Below are positions 1 through 10,438 of a stretch of 64,000 nt of DNA, in pieces. The notes under the pieces are model-generated. The model saw nothing but the letters and a program-made list of their open reading frames with translations, was not told the origin of the DNA and searched no databases. Position 1 is the first letter of the stretch. Every line of letters begins with the position of its first letter. The position numbers were made by a program, and so were the translations under genes. The stretch covers positions 10,109,501 to 10,173,500 of the forward strand of contig NC_056758.1 in assembly GCF_018687715.1 (NCBI RefSeq), written 5' to 3'. This stretch comes from Carya illinoinensis. Taxonomy: Eukaryota > Streptophyta > Magnoliopsida > Fagales > Juglandaceae.

Positions 1-419
1 TTTATATTAAGCAAATAGTAGATGTTGAGTCTTTGTAATCTGTTTTCTTATGCAATAAGTTATCTTGATTTTAAAAAAAAAAAAAAAAATCTTGCAATTT
101 CATTTTAAAAAATCAAATCTCCAATCTCCAAGGATAACAAGAATAGAACTAGCAACAAAAGAACCGGTAAATTCCAATTAAAATGTTATGAATTACATGA
201 AATGTAAAAAGAAACCAAAAAAAAAAAAAAAACTCAAAAGGAAATAAGTGTAAGAAGACGATTCACCTTAATGATCTTCAACAATTGAAATATGTTTTGA
301 ATAATTTCCAACTTCGTCCACTCTACCAAAAAAAAAAAAACGTTTGGGCACAATAACTAAAACAATGGGAATATTATATACAAGATAGAGAGAAGGTAAA
401 AGAAAGTTGTAGGAAGATA

Positions 420-1960
420 TATACCTCTATCAAGTTTTTCAAAATCCTCAACACTATCCATTAAATTGCAAATGCTAATCGGGACAAAAAAAGAACAAAG
501 TCAATTTTGTGCAAAAATTAGGACTTCTACCATAATTAGAGATAAGTTATTACAGAAATAATCAAGTACTTGACTGTTGTGCTAAAAGTCAACTCAGAGG
601 CTATTATAGATACTAGAACTGCAAGAACATCTCACGCAACTTTTGAAAACATGGTGTATCAAATAGAGTTAAACCTTTCAGCAAGCCAATAAGTCGAACT
701 TTTCATCATCTTCTGCATATTTTTCAATCAAATACCTTTCCACTTTAGATTTACTTTTCAAAGAGTTTTCTGACTCCCAGTACTACTTAAATTGAGCAAA
801 CCTAAATGTTCGTATCTTTTAGCCGACTAGTTACACTTGGAATACTAGTCCCCCCTTGCTTGATTGGCTTATGGTTTAATCTTGTGCCCCAACATTACCT
901 CCTTCTTCATTTCACAATAACTATTGTATAAACGAGTCAAAGCATCTATAACTCAGTTCATTAACAAAATAACTCGCAAAGCATCATTAATAAATATAGT
1001 TTCAAAACAAAGTTCAAGATATCTCAATTTATATCGAGGATAAAAAACCATCCCAACATACAACAAGGGATTCATATTTTTAAAACTACCCAATACTTTT
1101 CTAATTTACATCTCATATTAAATGTCATTTTTTCAATTTCTTTGACCCTTTTTAACAATCCATATTAATTGCATCTTAAGTTGTCTCTAACTCCATTGAA
1201 AAAGAATTGTAAATGACATAATTTTTCCCTGAGAAACACAAGGTTGCATCATTAAAAAGTTTAACAAATTTTACAAAAAACCTAGCTTTATCCCAATTGT
1301 CATTTTCTGGAGGCCCTAACTTGGGTGTCACTCATTTACTCGACCCACGAACACCCTCATCATCATCCTCAGTATCCTTTTCTCAAGCACTCCTAACATA
1401 CCTCAAATCTTCCTCCTCTAGAGATTGAAATATTTTATAGAATTTCTCAAGCCTATCCAACATCATATATGTGGAGTTCTACCAAAATGTTACATCTAAG
1501 CATATGTGACTCTTACATATAATGTTCTCATTTTTACAATATTGTTTAAATGTGGTCCACCTTTATGGGAAGGATTTCACATACTGCACAACGCTTTTGA
1601 CCCTTATAATTGATTGATTAAATTCATTCAACATCTCATATGCAAAAATTCATGTTAAAAAATTATATTCTTTATATTCTTCTTCTTTCTTCTAAGATAT
1701 ACAACTGCCCATTATTCGAACTTGAACTATGAAGTGTAATTGCAAAGATTCTTGGCCGCCCACATTCAATCAAACACATTTGTATTACCTTATCAAGTAA
1801 TTACTCTTATGATTTTTCACTTTGCAAAAGTTAAGAATTTTGTTGTGTAGTTTCCACTCATCATCAATGAATGTGCAGTAAAGCACATGTAATTTACATT
1901 CTACACTAATGTCTATGTATTCATGGTAAGACAAACTTGTTGCCCATTAAGAGCACTTCT

Positions 1961-2015
<55 letters not shown>

Positions 2016-2297
2016 AAACCTTAAAACAATCTTCTGCAATCATTATACGTGACAAAATTTCGACTCATTTAGGTTGCACAGCAAACAACAAGCGTAAATT
2101 CTGAAATCCGCCCCTTTCAGAAATCTAAAAGAGAACTCATCAACAATCAACATTTCTGCTAAATCTTATATGCAACCCTCATCACTAAAAACAATAGGTA
2201 CAAGCTCCCCATTAGACCCTCGTTTTTCTCTAGGTTTGAAATCTAATATAGGTCGATTCTTATCCACTTTCCTAATTGGAGACTTCTTACTTTGTTT
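420..2297 (-). pseudogene. hAT transposase pseudogene, central and C-terminal part
   Basis: Read on the minus strand in shifting frames, this stretch gives the usual order of a plant hAT (Ac/Tam3-like) transposase. First comes a post-BED segment with DLAEMLIVDEFSFRF (about 2140-2100), then a catalytic-core remnant with QQVCLT (about 1940) and FLHMRC (about 1650), then FNDATLCFSG (about 1250). A segment resembling the family's KYWG...NPLL motif follows near 1110-1050. Last is a C-terminal HATC dimerisation remnant with DVLAV, VSIIASE and TFST at about 640-560. Stops and frameshifts occur throughout, so it is dead. A (CT)n microsatellite interrupts it at 1966-2011. It continues the BED-finger piece at 5926-6160, from which the copia element separates it. 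Family assignment is by motif order recalled from plant hAT proteins; the exact 3' end and TIR are not visible. Confidence 0.8.
1966..2011. repeat. (CT)n microsatellite
   Basis: An uninterrupted CT dinucleotide run of about 45 bases lies within the dead hAT gene. Confidence 0.97.
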
Positions 2298-2785
2298 TGT
2301 TAGAATAATTTCCATATATGGGCTTCATTTGATTGCATGTTTTGTATTTTGTAAAAACGGATTAATTATATAGCTCATAATGGTACTTTAATTAAACTTA
2401 ATATATTGAGTGATCATTTGGAATTTTTTGCACCTTAGTGAAAAATGATTATATCTTATTTAATGTGGTAAATTACATATATAGGCCTGAAAACTTAAAG
2501 GTTTTATTCTAGAAATTTCTTAAACCTTATTAAAATTTGAGTCTTTATTGGAAGGACTCCATAAGTTTTCTATATATAAGGTTAGGTCCTCTCTGCTCTC
2601 CATATGTCTATTGGCTTGTCTCATTGAAGGCTAATATTTGTGAGGAGTAAGGAGAGGAAGATTTGGCTACAAATATTTATGGAGTATCAAGATTTGCTTT
2701 CAATATGTCTTTCATAGGTATTTTATAAACTATAATTTGATGATTGTGATTCTTGTTTTTAGCATGATTTATAATATTTACATCA
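2298..2785 (+). repeat. 5' LTR of copia element
   Basis: About 488 bp, collinear with 5434-5925 over its whole length with scattered substitutions and small indels (roughly four in five positions alike by eye, not computed). It starts TGTTAGAATAATTT and ends TTTACATCA. Confidence 0.9.
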
Positions 2786-2787
2786 AT

Positions 2788-2799
2788 TGGGATCAGAGC
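2788..2799 (+). other. Primer-binding site (Met-tRNA type)
   Basis: TGGGATCAGAGC begins two bases after the LTR end. The common plant copia PBS is TGGTATCAGAGC, so 11 of 12 bases agree. Confidence 0.85.
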
Positions 2800-2859
2800 T
2801 TAGGTTTCATGCTAGTATCAAAATCCTTCATAAAATAGTGTTCATATGTTATTTTACTG

Positions 2860-4830
2860 GGTACTCAGATAGATCAAAATCTGCTCTTGGTTATTTTATC
2901 GAGTATCCAGATATATCAAAATGATATAAGTTCTACTGTCATAATCATGGCACCAGAATTGTTAAATCCATTACTGCCAAATTTTTGGATAATGATGTTG
3001 GTGATAATGGGAGTTCTGTATTGAAGGAACTTTTTGTTGAACCTAATCAAGTTGTTGTTGTTGTTCTAGTTCCTGTTGTACAGGAAAGAATTGTTTCTCA
3101 GCCAATTGAAATTATTAGTGAAGAACCTGGACAACTAGAAGAACCTCCAACAGCGATTGAGTTATTTTCTGAGCCACAGGTCAGAAGATCATAAAGGGAA
3201 AAAAGTTCTGCATTGCCTAATGATTATATTGTCTATTTGTTAGATAGTGATTTTAATATTGGGCATATTGTTGATCCTGTTACTTGACATGTCATGAGTT
3301 AGAAAATGGTTAACTGCTATGAAAGATCAAATGAATTCTATGAAAAATAATAGAGTCTGGGGGAACTGGTTGAAATTCCTGTAGATGCTAAGGCCATAAA
3401 CAACAAGTGGATTTTCACAAATAAATTAGACTCAAAATGGAATGTTGAACGAAAGAATGCAAGATTAGTTACTAAAGGATTCACTTAGCAAGAGGGCATT
3501 GACCATAATGAAACCTTTTCACCAGTTTTGTCCAAGGATTTTTTTAGAATTATCATAGCACTTGTGGCACATTATAATTTGGAGCTTCATCAAGTGGATG
3601 TAGAGACAACATTTTTTAATGGAGATCTTTATGAAGAGGTTTAAATGAGACAACCTGAAAGTTTTGTTGTGCAGGGAAAGAAAACTCGGTATGTAAGTTA
3701 AATAAATTCTTATATGGCCTAAAGCAAGTATTGCGATAGTGGTATTTAAAGTTTGACGAAATTGTAACTTCTCTTGATTTTGTTGAAAATATAGTTGACC
3801 AGTGCATATATCGCAAGACCAGTGGGAGAAATTTTTTTCCTTATTTTGTATGTTGCTGACATTTTGCTTGCTAGCAATAACTTGGGATTACTTCATGAGA
3901 TAAAAAAAAAAAAAAAGTTATCTGCTAATTTTGAGATGAAAGATCTTGGAGAATGCTTATTTTGTACTTGTATTGAAATATGTCGTGATAGAACTCATGA
4001 CTTGTTGGGACTTTCTCAAAAGGCTTATATACGATGTGTACTACAAGGTTTGAAATGCAAAATTGTGCACCTGGCGATGGGTATCATAAAGGGAGATAAG
4101 TTCAACAAAACTCAATATTCTATGAATGAGCTAGAAAGGGAATCTGTGAAGAACATATCATAAGCTAGTGTGTGGAGAGTTTGATGTATGCTCAAGTTTG
4201 CACTAGACTAGATATAGTCTATGCAGTCAGTGTTCTTAGTAGGTTTCAATCGAATCCAGGGCAAGAGCATTGGAAAAACGGCTAAGAAAGTTATGAGGTA
4301 CTTAAATAAAACTGAAGGTTATATGCTCACATTCCAGCATTCAAACCAGCTTGAGGTGGTAGGCTACTCAAATTCTGATTTTGTTGGATGTCAAGATTAT
4401 GTGAAATCAACTTCAAGTTATACTTTTATATTGGTTGGGGGTGTTGTTTCTTGGAAAAGTGCTAAGTAAACTCTGGTGGCATCTTCTACTATGCAAGCTG
4501 AATTTGTGGCGTGTTATAGAGCTACGATCCAAGCTGTTTGGTTAAGGAATTTTATTTTTAGAATGAAAGTTGTCGATTCTATCTCGAGGCCAATTACTAT
4601 TTATTGTGATAATGACCCAATAGTGTTCTTTTTCAAAGAATAATAAGAGTTCTAATCGGTCCAAACACATTGACATCAAGTATTTGGTGGTTAAAGATTA
4701 AGGTAAAGAATGGCAGACAAAGATAGAGCATATAAATACAGAAGCAATGATTGTAGATACTTTGACTAAGGGACTTGCTCCTAAAGTTTTTAAAACACAT
4801 GTTACTAATATCAGTATTGTGCAAACCTTT
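2860..4830 (+). pseudogene. Copia pol remnant: integrase end, RT, RNase H
   Basis: The order of remnants is as follows. The integrase C-terminal segment carries HGTRIVKSITAKFLDND (about 2950-3000). An acidic linker (2985-3194) is followed by the RT with NNKWIFTNKLD and RLVTKGFT (about 3400-3485), ETFSPVLS (about 3510), and HQVDVETTFFNGDLYEEV (about 3590-3640). A degenerate catalytic strand near 3845-3865 reads LYVADILLAS; the usual copia YVDD has lost one Asp. RNase H then follows with STMQAEFVAC (4490-4515), IYCDND (about 4600) and TLTKGL (about 4765). Numerous stops and frameshifts mean no functional polyprotein. Open pieces at 3795-4163 and 4221-4469 are parts of this, not genes. Confidence 0.85.
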
Positions 4831-5433
4831 GATTTTTTGGTTAGTAAGAGTTACTTATGTAAAAAGAACTACGTCTTGGCTTGATCCCTTTACAGGGTAC
4901 GTAGGCAACCCATATGTTTTTTTGGGTACAACTCATTTCAATAATAAAATATATCTCCTTTATTCATAAACTATATTTTGAGCATGCATTTGGCTTATGT
5001 CTTTTATTATGATATCATTAAAATCTCAAGATATAATGAATAAAGACATAAAACGAGTCTCTTTTAGAGACAATTGGCTTTATTTTGAAGCATTATGAGG
5101 ATTGATATGAATTAGCACAGTTTCTGATCACATTGGTGCTAAATTCATACTACATACACTACATACTACCACATTGGTAGGAGGATGGAGATCCATGTTG
5201 ATGAAGATATTAGCATTTGTAGCTGTTAAGTGGTCTTAGATCATTTAAGTGGTGTAACGACTTCCATGTTCGGTGTTGATATTCTTGTTGGACCGGATCG
5301 TGTTTTCTAAGGTGCCATCATTAGAGCTACATATATATGTGGCCACCTATGTAGTCTAACCCGAGAGTCATTTTCAAAATAAGTTTTTTATTTTATTATT
5401 TAATAGCAATCAGCGTTCACCCAAGTGGGAAAA

Positions 5434-5925
5434 TGTGAGAATAATTTTCAAATATGGGGCTTCATTTGATTGCATGTTTTGTATTTTATAAAAACAGGTT
5501 AGATATATAGCTCATAATGGTACTTTGGTTAAACCCAATATGTTGAGTGATTATTTGAAATTTTTTACACCTTAGTAAAATATGATAGAACCTATTTAAT
5601 GTGGTAAATTACATATGTAGGACTATAAATTTAAAGATTTTATTCCAGAAATTTCCTAAACTTTTTTGGGATTTGAGTCTTTAACAGGAGGATTCCATAA
5701 GTTTTCTATATATATGAGGCTAGGTCCCCTCTCCTCTCTATACGTCCATTGGCTTGCCCCATTGAAGGCTAATATTTGTGAGAAGTAAGAAATAGAAGAT
5801 TTAGCTGCTAATATTTATGAAGTATCAAGATTTGCTTTCAAGATGTCTTCCATATATATTTTTTTTAAACTGTATTTTGATGATTGTAATTCTTTCTCTC
5901 AACACGATTTACAATATTTACATCA
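5434..5925 (+). repeat. 3' LTR of copia element
   Basis: About 492 bp, the partner of 2298-2785. It starts TGTGAGAATAATTT right after the polypurine tract and ends TTTACATCA at the junction with the hAT BED-finger exon. Confidence 0.9.
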
Positions 5926-6160
5926 TTTTTTCCAAGCATTGTAACATAGATCTTGTGCCATTGTTTTTAGTATCATAAGCATAGTTAGCCCTGCAAAAAT
6001 TACATGCAACCTTAGGTTTTGAACCATCTTCAGTTTTAATCTTTGTAAAATGTTTCCAAACTACATATCTTTTTCTGGTAGCCCTAATAGCCTTATTACT
6101 TATCTTAGATTTGGGTGGAAGTGGAGGAAGGCCCTTTGTAGCCATGTTTTCATTAGCCAA
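5926..6160 (-). pseudogene. hAT transposase N-terminus with BED zinc finger, truncated by copia insertion
   Basis: From the ATG at 6160 the minus strand reads about 78 residues of hAT sequence. A BED-type finger shows the VVWKHFTK aromatic signature, Cys pair CNFC, and NNGTRSMLQCLEK, in which the usual zinc-binding His is replaced by Cys. The last two codons come from the LTR. The reading resumes across the copia element at 2297 with SKKSPIRKVDK, matching the basic segment that normally follows the finger. This shows that the retroelement landed just after the BED domain. Confidence 0.85.
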
Positions 6161-7069
6161 TGTTGATTTAACCGATGTTTTTGTTGAAGGTTTAACATGA
6201 ATTTCATTTTAAACATACATCTGTAAAATATTTACATGAAAATCATAATAATATAGAAAATCAAGAAAATTTCATTAAAAAAGCATTGCATTAGATTTAG
6301 ATTTACATGATGTAGGGTTAAATATACAATGGTGCTTAATTCCGACTTTTATAATATCCAAAACTAAAAATTTGATCTCAATGTCAATACCCCAACATAT
6401 TAACATACAATGGAAGAATCTTTAGTAATTAATATTCACAAGATGAATAGAATTTCCTATTAACAACGATATTTAGTTGTGAACATTCCAAGAATAATTG
6501 ATAATCACGAGATTCATCATGGACATAATCAAATGATCTAGACAAACATAATAATGATTTTAGCTAGATCAACTTAGAAGTCTATAATTGGTAAATACCT
6601 CTTGGAGGAATTAGAACAATACTGAAGTGTTAAAATTGAAACAACACAATTTGCACCCAAAACAATATTGTTCCATGCTTCAGTGTATCACTAAAGTATT
6701 AAAACTGAAACAATATTGTTTTAATAAACCTAAAACTAAAAATTCATCATTCATGAATCATGTCTATTTTTTCTTTTTCTTTTTCAAATTTTTTACATAA
6801 TATAAATTAGGATGGCAGTGCCGCCAATAGTGTGGCTAACAACGGGCTGAAAGAGAGACCCTATCTTACTGCACACTTTGGATTTTTTTTAAAATTTATT
6901 TTTTGTTTTGATTTGTTAAATTATAGATTTTGGGATAATTTAAAATATTCTTTTATTTTTAGCATTATTCTTATTCTTATTTATTTATTTGATGTTATAT
7001 TTTTTTTATATTTTTAAGCTTAGATCGACATATATTTAGAATATATTTTTAACTTTTATCTGTTATTTA
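6161..7069. other. AT-rich intergenic, no gene recognised
   Basis: AT-rich sequence upstream of the hAT pseudogene. The short open frame at 6832-7017 is poly-T derived (Phe/Ile/Leu-rich) and not a credible protein. No TIR recognised. Confidence 0.5.
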
Positions 7070-8075
7070 TTTATTTATTAACACACGATAAGCCATATTT
7101 GTTGCAGCATGATATATATGTCAAATAGTTAACATTTAATTTTTAATTGAGGGATCAATTGTAATAAGGAAATTAAAAATTAATTTAAAAAATAAAGAGT
7201 AATTTAATTTTGAAACAAGCCACAAGAATTAATTTTGTTTGGCCCCTAGCCTGAAACAATGCATCGCAAGAGATAGAAATCACTCGTTAGAAGTTTTATG
7301 TGGTGCGTACCAATTTTGTAACTAATTTTTATAAGATGAAATTAATTTTTGTTCCTGACACCATTATACATATATGTTACTTGAAACTTTATGAATATTA
7401 GAGTTCGTTCATATATTTATATATAAATTGTACAAAAGATATCAAACCACCTTGTTAACATAAGTTATAATATGTAACATAAATTAAGAATATATTTTTT
7501 CAAAATTAAATAACTCATTTGAATAATAAATGAGATGTTCTTAAATAATAAATTTAAGTACGATAGACTTATATCTAAATAAAAGTTAAATGAACAAATT
7601 TGAGTTAGTCACACTTCTTCGCTCCTAATTCAATTATACAATACACTTAATAATGTTTAAGCCAGTATCCCAAACTATTACATTTTGATCATTTGCATAT
7701 TGGTTACGATTGCAATATTGTTAACATAGATAAAAATAAGATACGCAATACCATTTAAATTAATAAGTTTTGAACGATGGTGTATATATATATATGATTG
7801 TGACTAATTGTTACATAGTTTTGGATTACGTACATGTGATACTTTTAACATATCGTAAGATAACATATTATTAAAAATTAATATATTGATATCAACAATA
7901 TTTTTAATATATATCATGACATACTATGATAACTTAGACCTACGATGATGCCATCTATACTCATAAACTACCTAGTAATTTAATGATGATTCATATAAAA
8001 TAAATAAAACATATCAAGTCTATCCAATATGATATGTTTAACATTCTTTTTGTAATCTTTTGTAGGTGTAGCAAT
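7070..8075 (+). repeat. Duplicated intergenic block, copy 1
   Basis: Collinear with 23060-23880 over most of its length. Shared landmarks in the same order include ACACGATA.GCCATAT, TTTTTAATT.AGGGATC, AAGCCACAAGAA, AAATCACTCG, ATACTTTTAACATAT, TATGATGATTC and CATTCTTTTTGTAATCTTTT. No coding potential seen. It precedes the intact DC1 gene, so it probably belonged to the original duplicated DC1 unit. Confidence 0.85.
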
Positions 8076-9480
8076 TATACTTTAGTTCTACTCAATTTTC
8101 AACTTGAACACGACAAGTATCATCAACAATATGTGCATAATATATTCTTTCAATGTTCCTAATCATACATATAATTCTATTCTTTTTTTTTTTAGGTGAA
8201 AATGTGACGAAATTCTTTGATAATATTCATTACTAAATTACTCTGTAAGCTCATGACCAAGGACAACTATATTCTATTTCGAATAAAAAGAAGAATATCA
8301 ACCATCCTAGATACTTGTCCAAACTTCGAAATAATTGATTTCTGCTCCATCTAGTCATTTTTTGCAAAAGTCATAGGTGAAAAATGTAGATGTGACATTC
8401 TTCATCTGCTAATTGGGTAGAGACATTTGTGTAAATGCATAATTAGTTATAAATTCTAAAAAAAAATGCTCTATCAAGATGTTGCGCTAGAAAAAATTAA
8501 AAAAAAAACATTGTAAATAAAAACTGAAAATAGGAAAAGAAGAGAATAGCTAATTCGCAGATAGAGAGAAATAAGAGAGGAGAGGAGGACAACAAAGTAT
8601 AATGCAAGTGGGCCTAAGCTTGGTCAGGGACAGGGTAGAATGTGGGTGGGCCTAGGCCCAACCAGCCCCCTGCCCCCACTACTTCAAGGTGTGCGGGCAG
8701 GTAGCCCGCGCTGCCTAGGTGGAGCTGAGGCATTAGAGGACCGGGTGGCGAGAGGCAGTGCCCCGCCGCCCAGCCCTATCATTTTCGAGTATGATTCAAA
8801 ATATAATTTTATTTTTTTTTTAGGCGTTACAAATAATATCAGAACTTATTCTAACTATATGTACTATGGAACTACTGCCAAGTTACCTATGATCGAATGG
8901 CCCAACGAAGAAGTGGGGAATTTAAGGGAAGAAAATTGTAATATCTTATATTGACCGATAAGTGTAAGTGGTGTTTAGGATCTCACATTATTTTGGAGGG
9001 AGTAGTTTCTACTCTTTATAATAATTTCAATGGAGCTCTAATTGTACCGTTAACTTAGAGTTTCTTTTAGAGTTTGGCCCAGAGGTAGCTTAGCCCTCCC
9101 TTGAGAATTACATTTTGACTATCAATATCAATTAAAATAGGATACAAGACAAAATCAAAACTGTCAAATATTGATAGACTTTATAAAGTATTACTATATA
9201 ATAACATTGATGTATTATAACAAGTCAGGTAAATTTGTAAATTTTTAATAATAATTTGTTTAGGTATACAACACTTTTCCTTTGACAATTTAATTATTCG
9301 TAGTGAGAGGCCAATAATATCTAGATGTTGGCTACCAACATTTTATATTGTAAGGCATCCAGTTTACAATTTATGCACGTAAAGTATCGTTAGCATATGC
9401 ATATCACATACCATACTATTCAGTGCATATGTAATCATTCTTTTCTTCCACGAGATGAAAGAGTGAACAAAAAGCTCTAA
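8076..9480. other. Intergenic with a GC-rich island at 8600-8790
   Basis: Mostly AT-rich. A roughly 190-bp GC-rich patch (8600-8790) stands out, containing GGGCCTAGGCCCA and GCGGGCAGGTAGCCCGCGC. It resembles terminal or internal parts of non-autonomous DNA transposons, but no boundaries could be set. The open frame across it (8640-8954) has no recognisable domain. Confidence 0.4.
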
Positions 9481-9780
9481 GAATGGTTTGGATAATGAGA
9501 TTAGTTGAGAATTATGTGAATAGTAATGAAATGATTTATAAATATAAATAAAATAGTTTGAATTAAGATGTTTTTATTAAGTTTTGAGAAATGAGAAAAA
9601 AAATGAATAAAAATATTATAAAATTAAAATATCGTTAAAATATCATTAGAATATTGTTTTTTGTATTTTGTTTGGTAGTGTGGAAAAGTTGTAATGATTA
9701 GATAAAAAAGTTAAAAATTAAAAATTAAAAAATATTTGTGTACGCATTTGTAATGATTAGGTAATGATTACATGAAAAAA
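9481..9780 (+). mobile_element. MITE-like repeat, GAGATG family, copy 1
   Basis: Shares with 13320-13670 and 57960-58370 the ordered motifs GTGAATAGTAATGA, ATAGTTTGA, TTTTGAGAAATGAG, AATATTATAAAATTAAAATAT and GAAAAGTTGTAATGATTAG. No ORF. Confidence 0.7.
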
Positions 9781-10139
9781 TTAAAAGAGTGAAAAAACCT
9801 TTATTCAAAGAATCTTTTCATGCTTTAGTTAATCCCATCAAAAGGAAAGTATTAAAACCTTTTTTAAATGTCTGGAGTTTTATTTGTATAGTACTTTACG
9901 TGGCTAATAAGACAACAAAGATGCTCGTTGAGTATTATATATGTCAGGATTTATTTGAATCGTTAAGTACCTTTATTTTACAAATCATATAAAGCTAAAG
10001 TGTGTATGAATTGGGAATTAGCTTTCCTTTGTTGGTGTGAGTATTGATGGTTATTTTGTGTTTTGTATTTATATGTTTCTTTTCTAAATCATATTTTTTG
10101 TTCATATGTTTTTTATTATGATTGGGTTTTATGGCAAGG

Positions 10140-10276
10140 GAAGACAGCAAGAGCTAGATCAGAATACGACTACTAGAGAACAAGCTAGCCATCATTGGAT
10201 CTATAGTTTTTGGAAGGAGTTTATCAGAGCTTCAAACCACATTCATCCAATCTGAAAATCCGATCCCATTTTTCAG
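10140..10276 (+). promoter_or_regulatory. Probable 5' UTR exon of the intact DC1 gene
   Basis: A non-coding segment ending TTTTTCAG followed by GTAATT, a good splice donor at 10277, about 160 bp before the ATG. The same segment, diverged, is found upstream of the third DC1 copy (20890-21007, ending TTTTCAA then GTACG). Conservation over a region with no ORF supports a transcribed leader with an intron; the acceptor before 10439 is not certain. Confidence 0.5.
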
Positions 10277-10438
10277 GTAATTAAGAATAATTTGAAAAGA
10301 AAAAATAATACATGGGCATACCAACATCTAGCATGTAGGTCTGCACTCATGACTAATTTAAAAAATTTCTCTTTAGCTCGTTTCAATATTTATTATTAGT
10401 TGGTTGTGTAATATAGACTAAAGAGAGGCTAGGGAGCA

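Larger units (their letters stand above)
2298..5925 (+). mobile_element. Ty1/copia LTR retrotransposon, internally deleted
   Basis: A 3.6-kb element bounded by two direct LTRs that begin TGT and end ATCA. Directly after the 5' LTR is a primer-binding site TGGGATCAGAGC (2788-2799), one mismatch from the usual complement of initiator Met-tRNA. A purine-rich tract AAGTGGGAAAA precedes the 3' LTR. The interior starts in an integrase C-terminal remnant and runs through reverse transcriptase and RNase H, so gag, protease and most of integrase are missing. Many stops interrupt the pol remnant. Flanking bases TGTTT (2293-2297) and TTTTT (5926-5930) could be a decayed 5-bp target duplication. It sits inside a hAT transposase gene and is non-autonomous. 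Confidence 0.9.

Noticed and set aside
8640..8954. 104-residue frame beginning MWVGLGPTS
   Set aside because: Spans a GC island and then AT-rich sequence; Pro/Gly low complexity, no homologue recalled.
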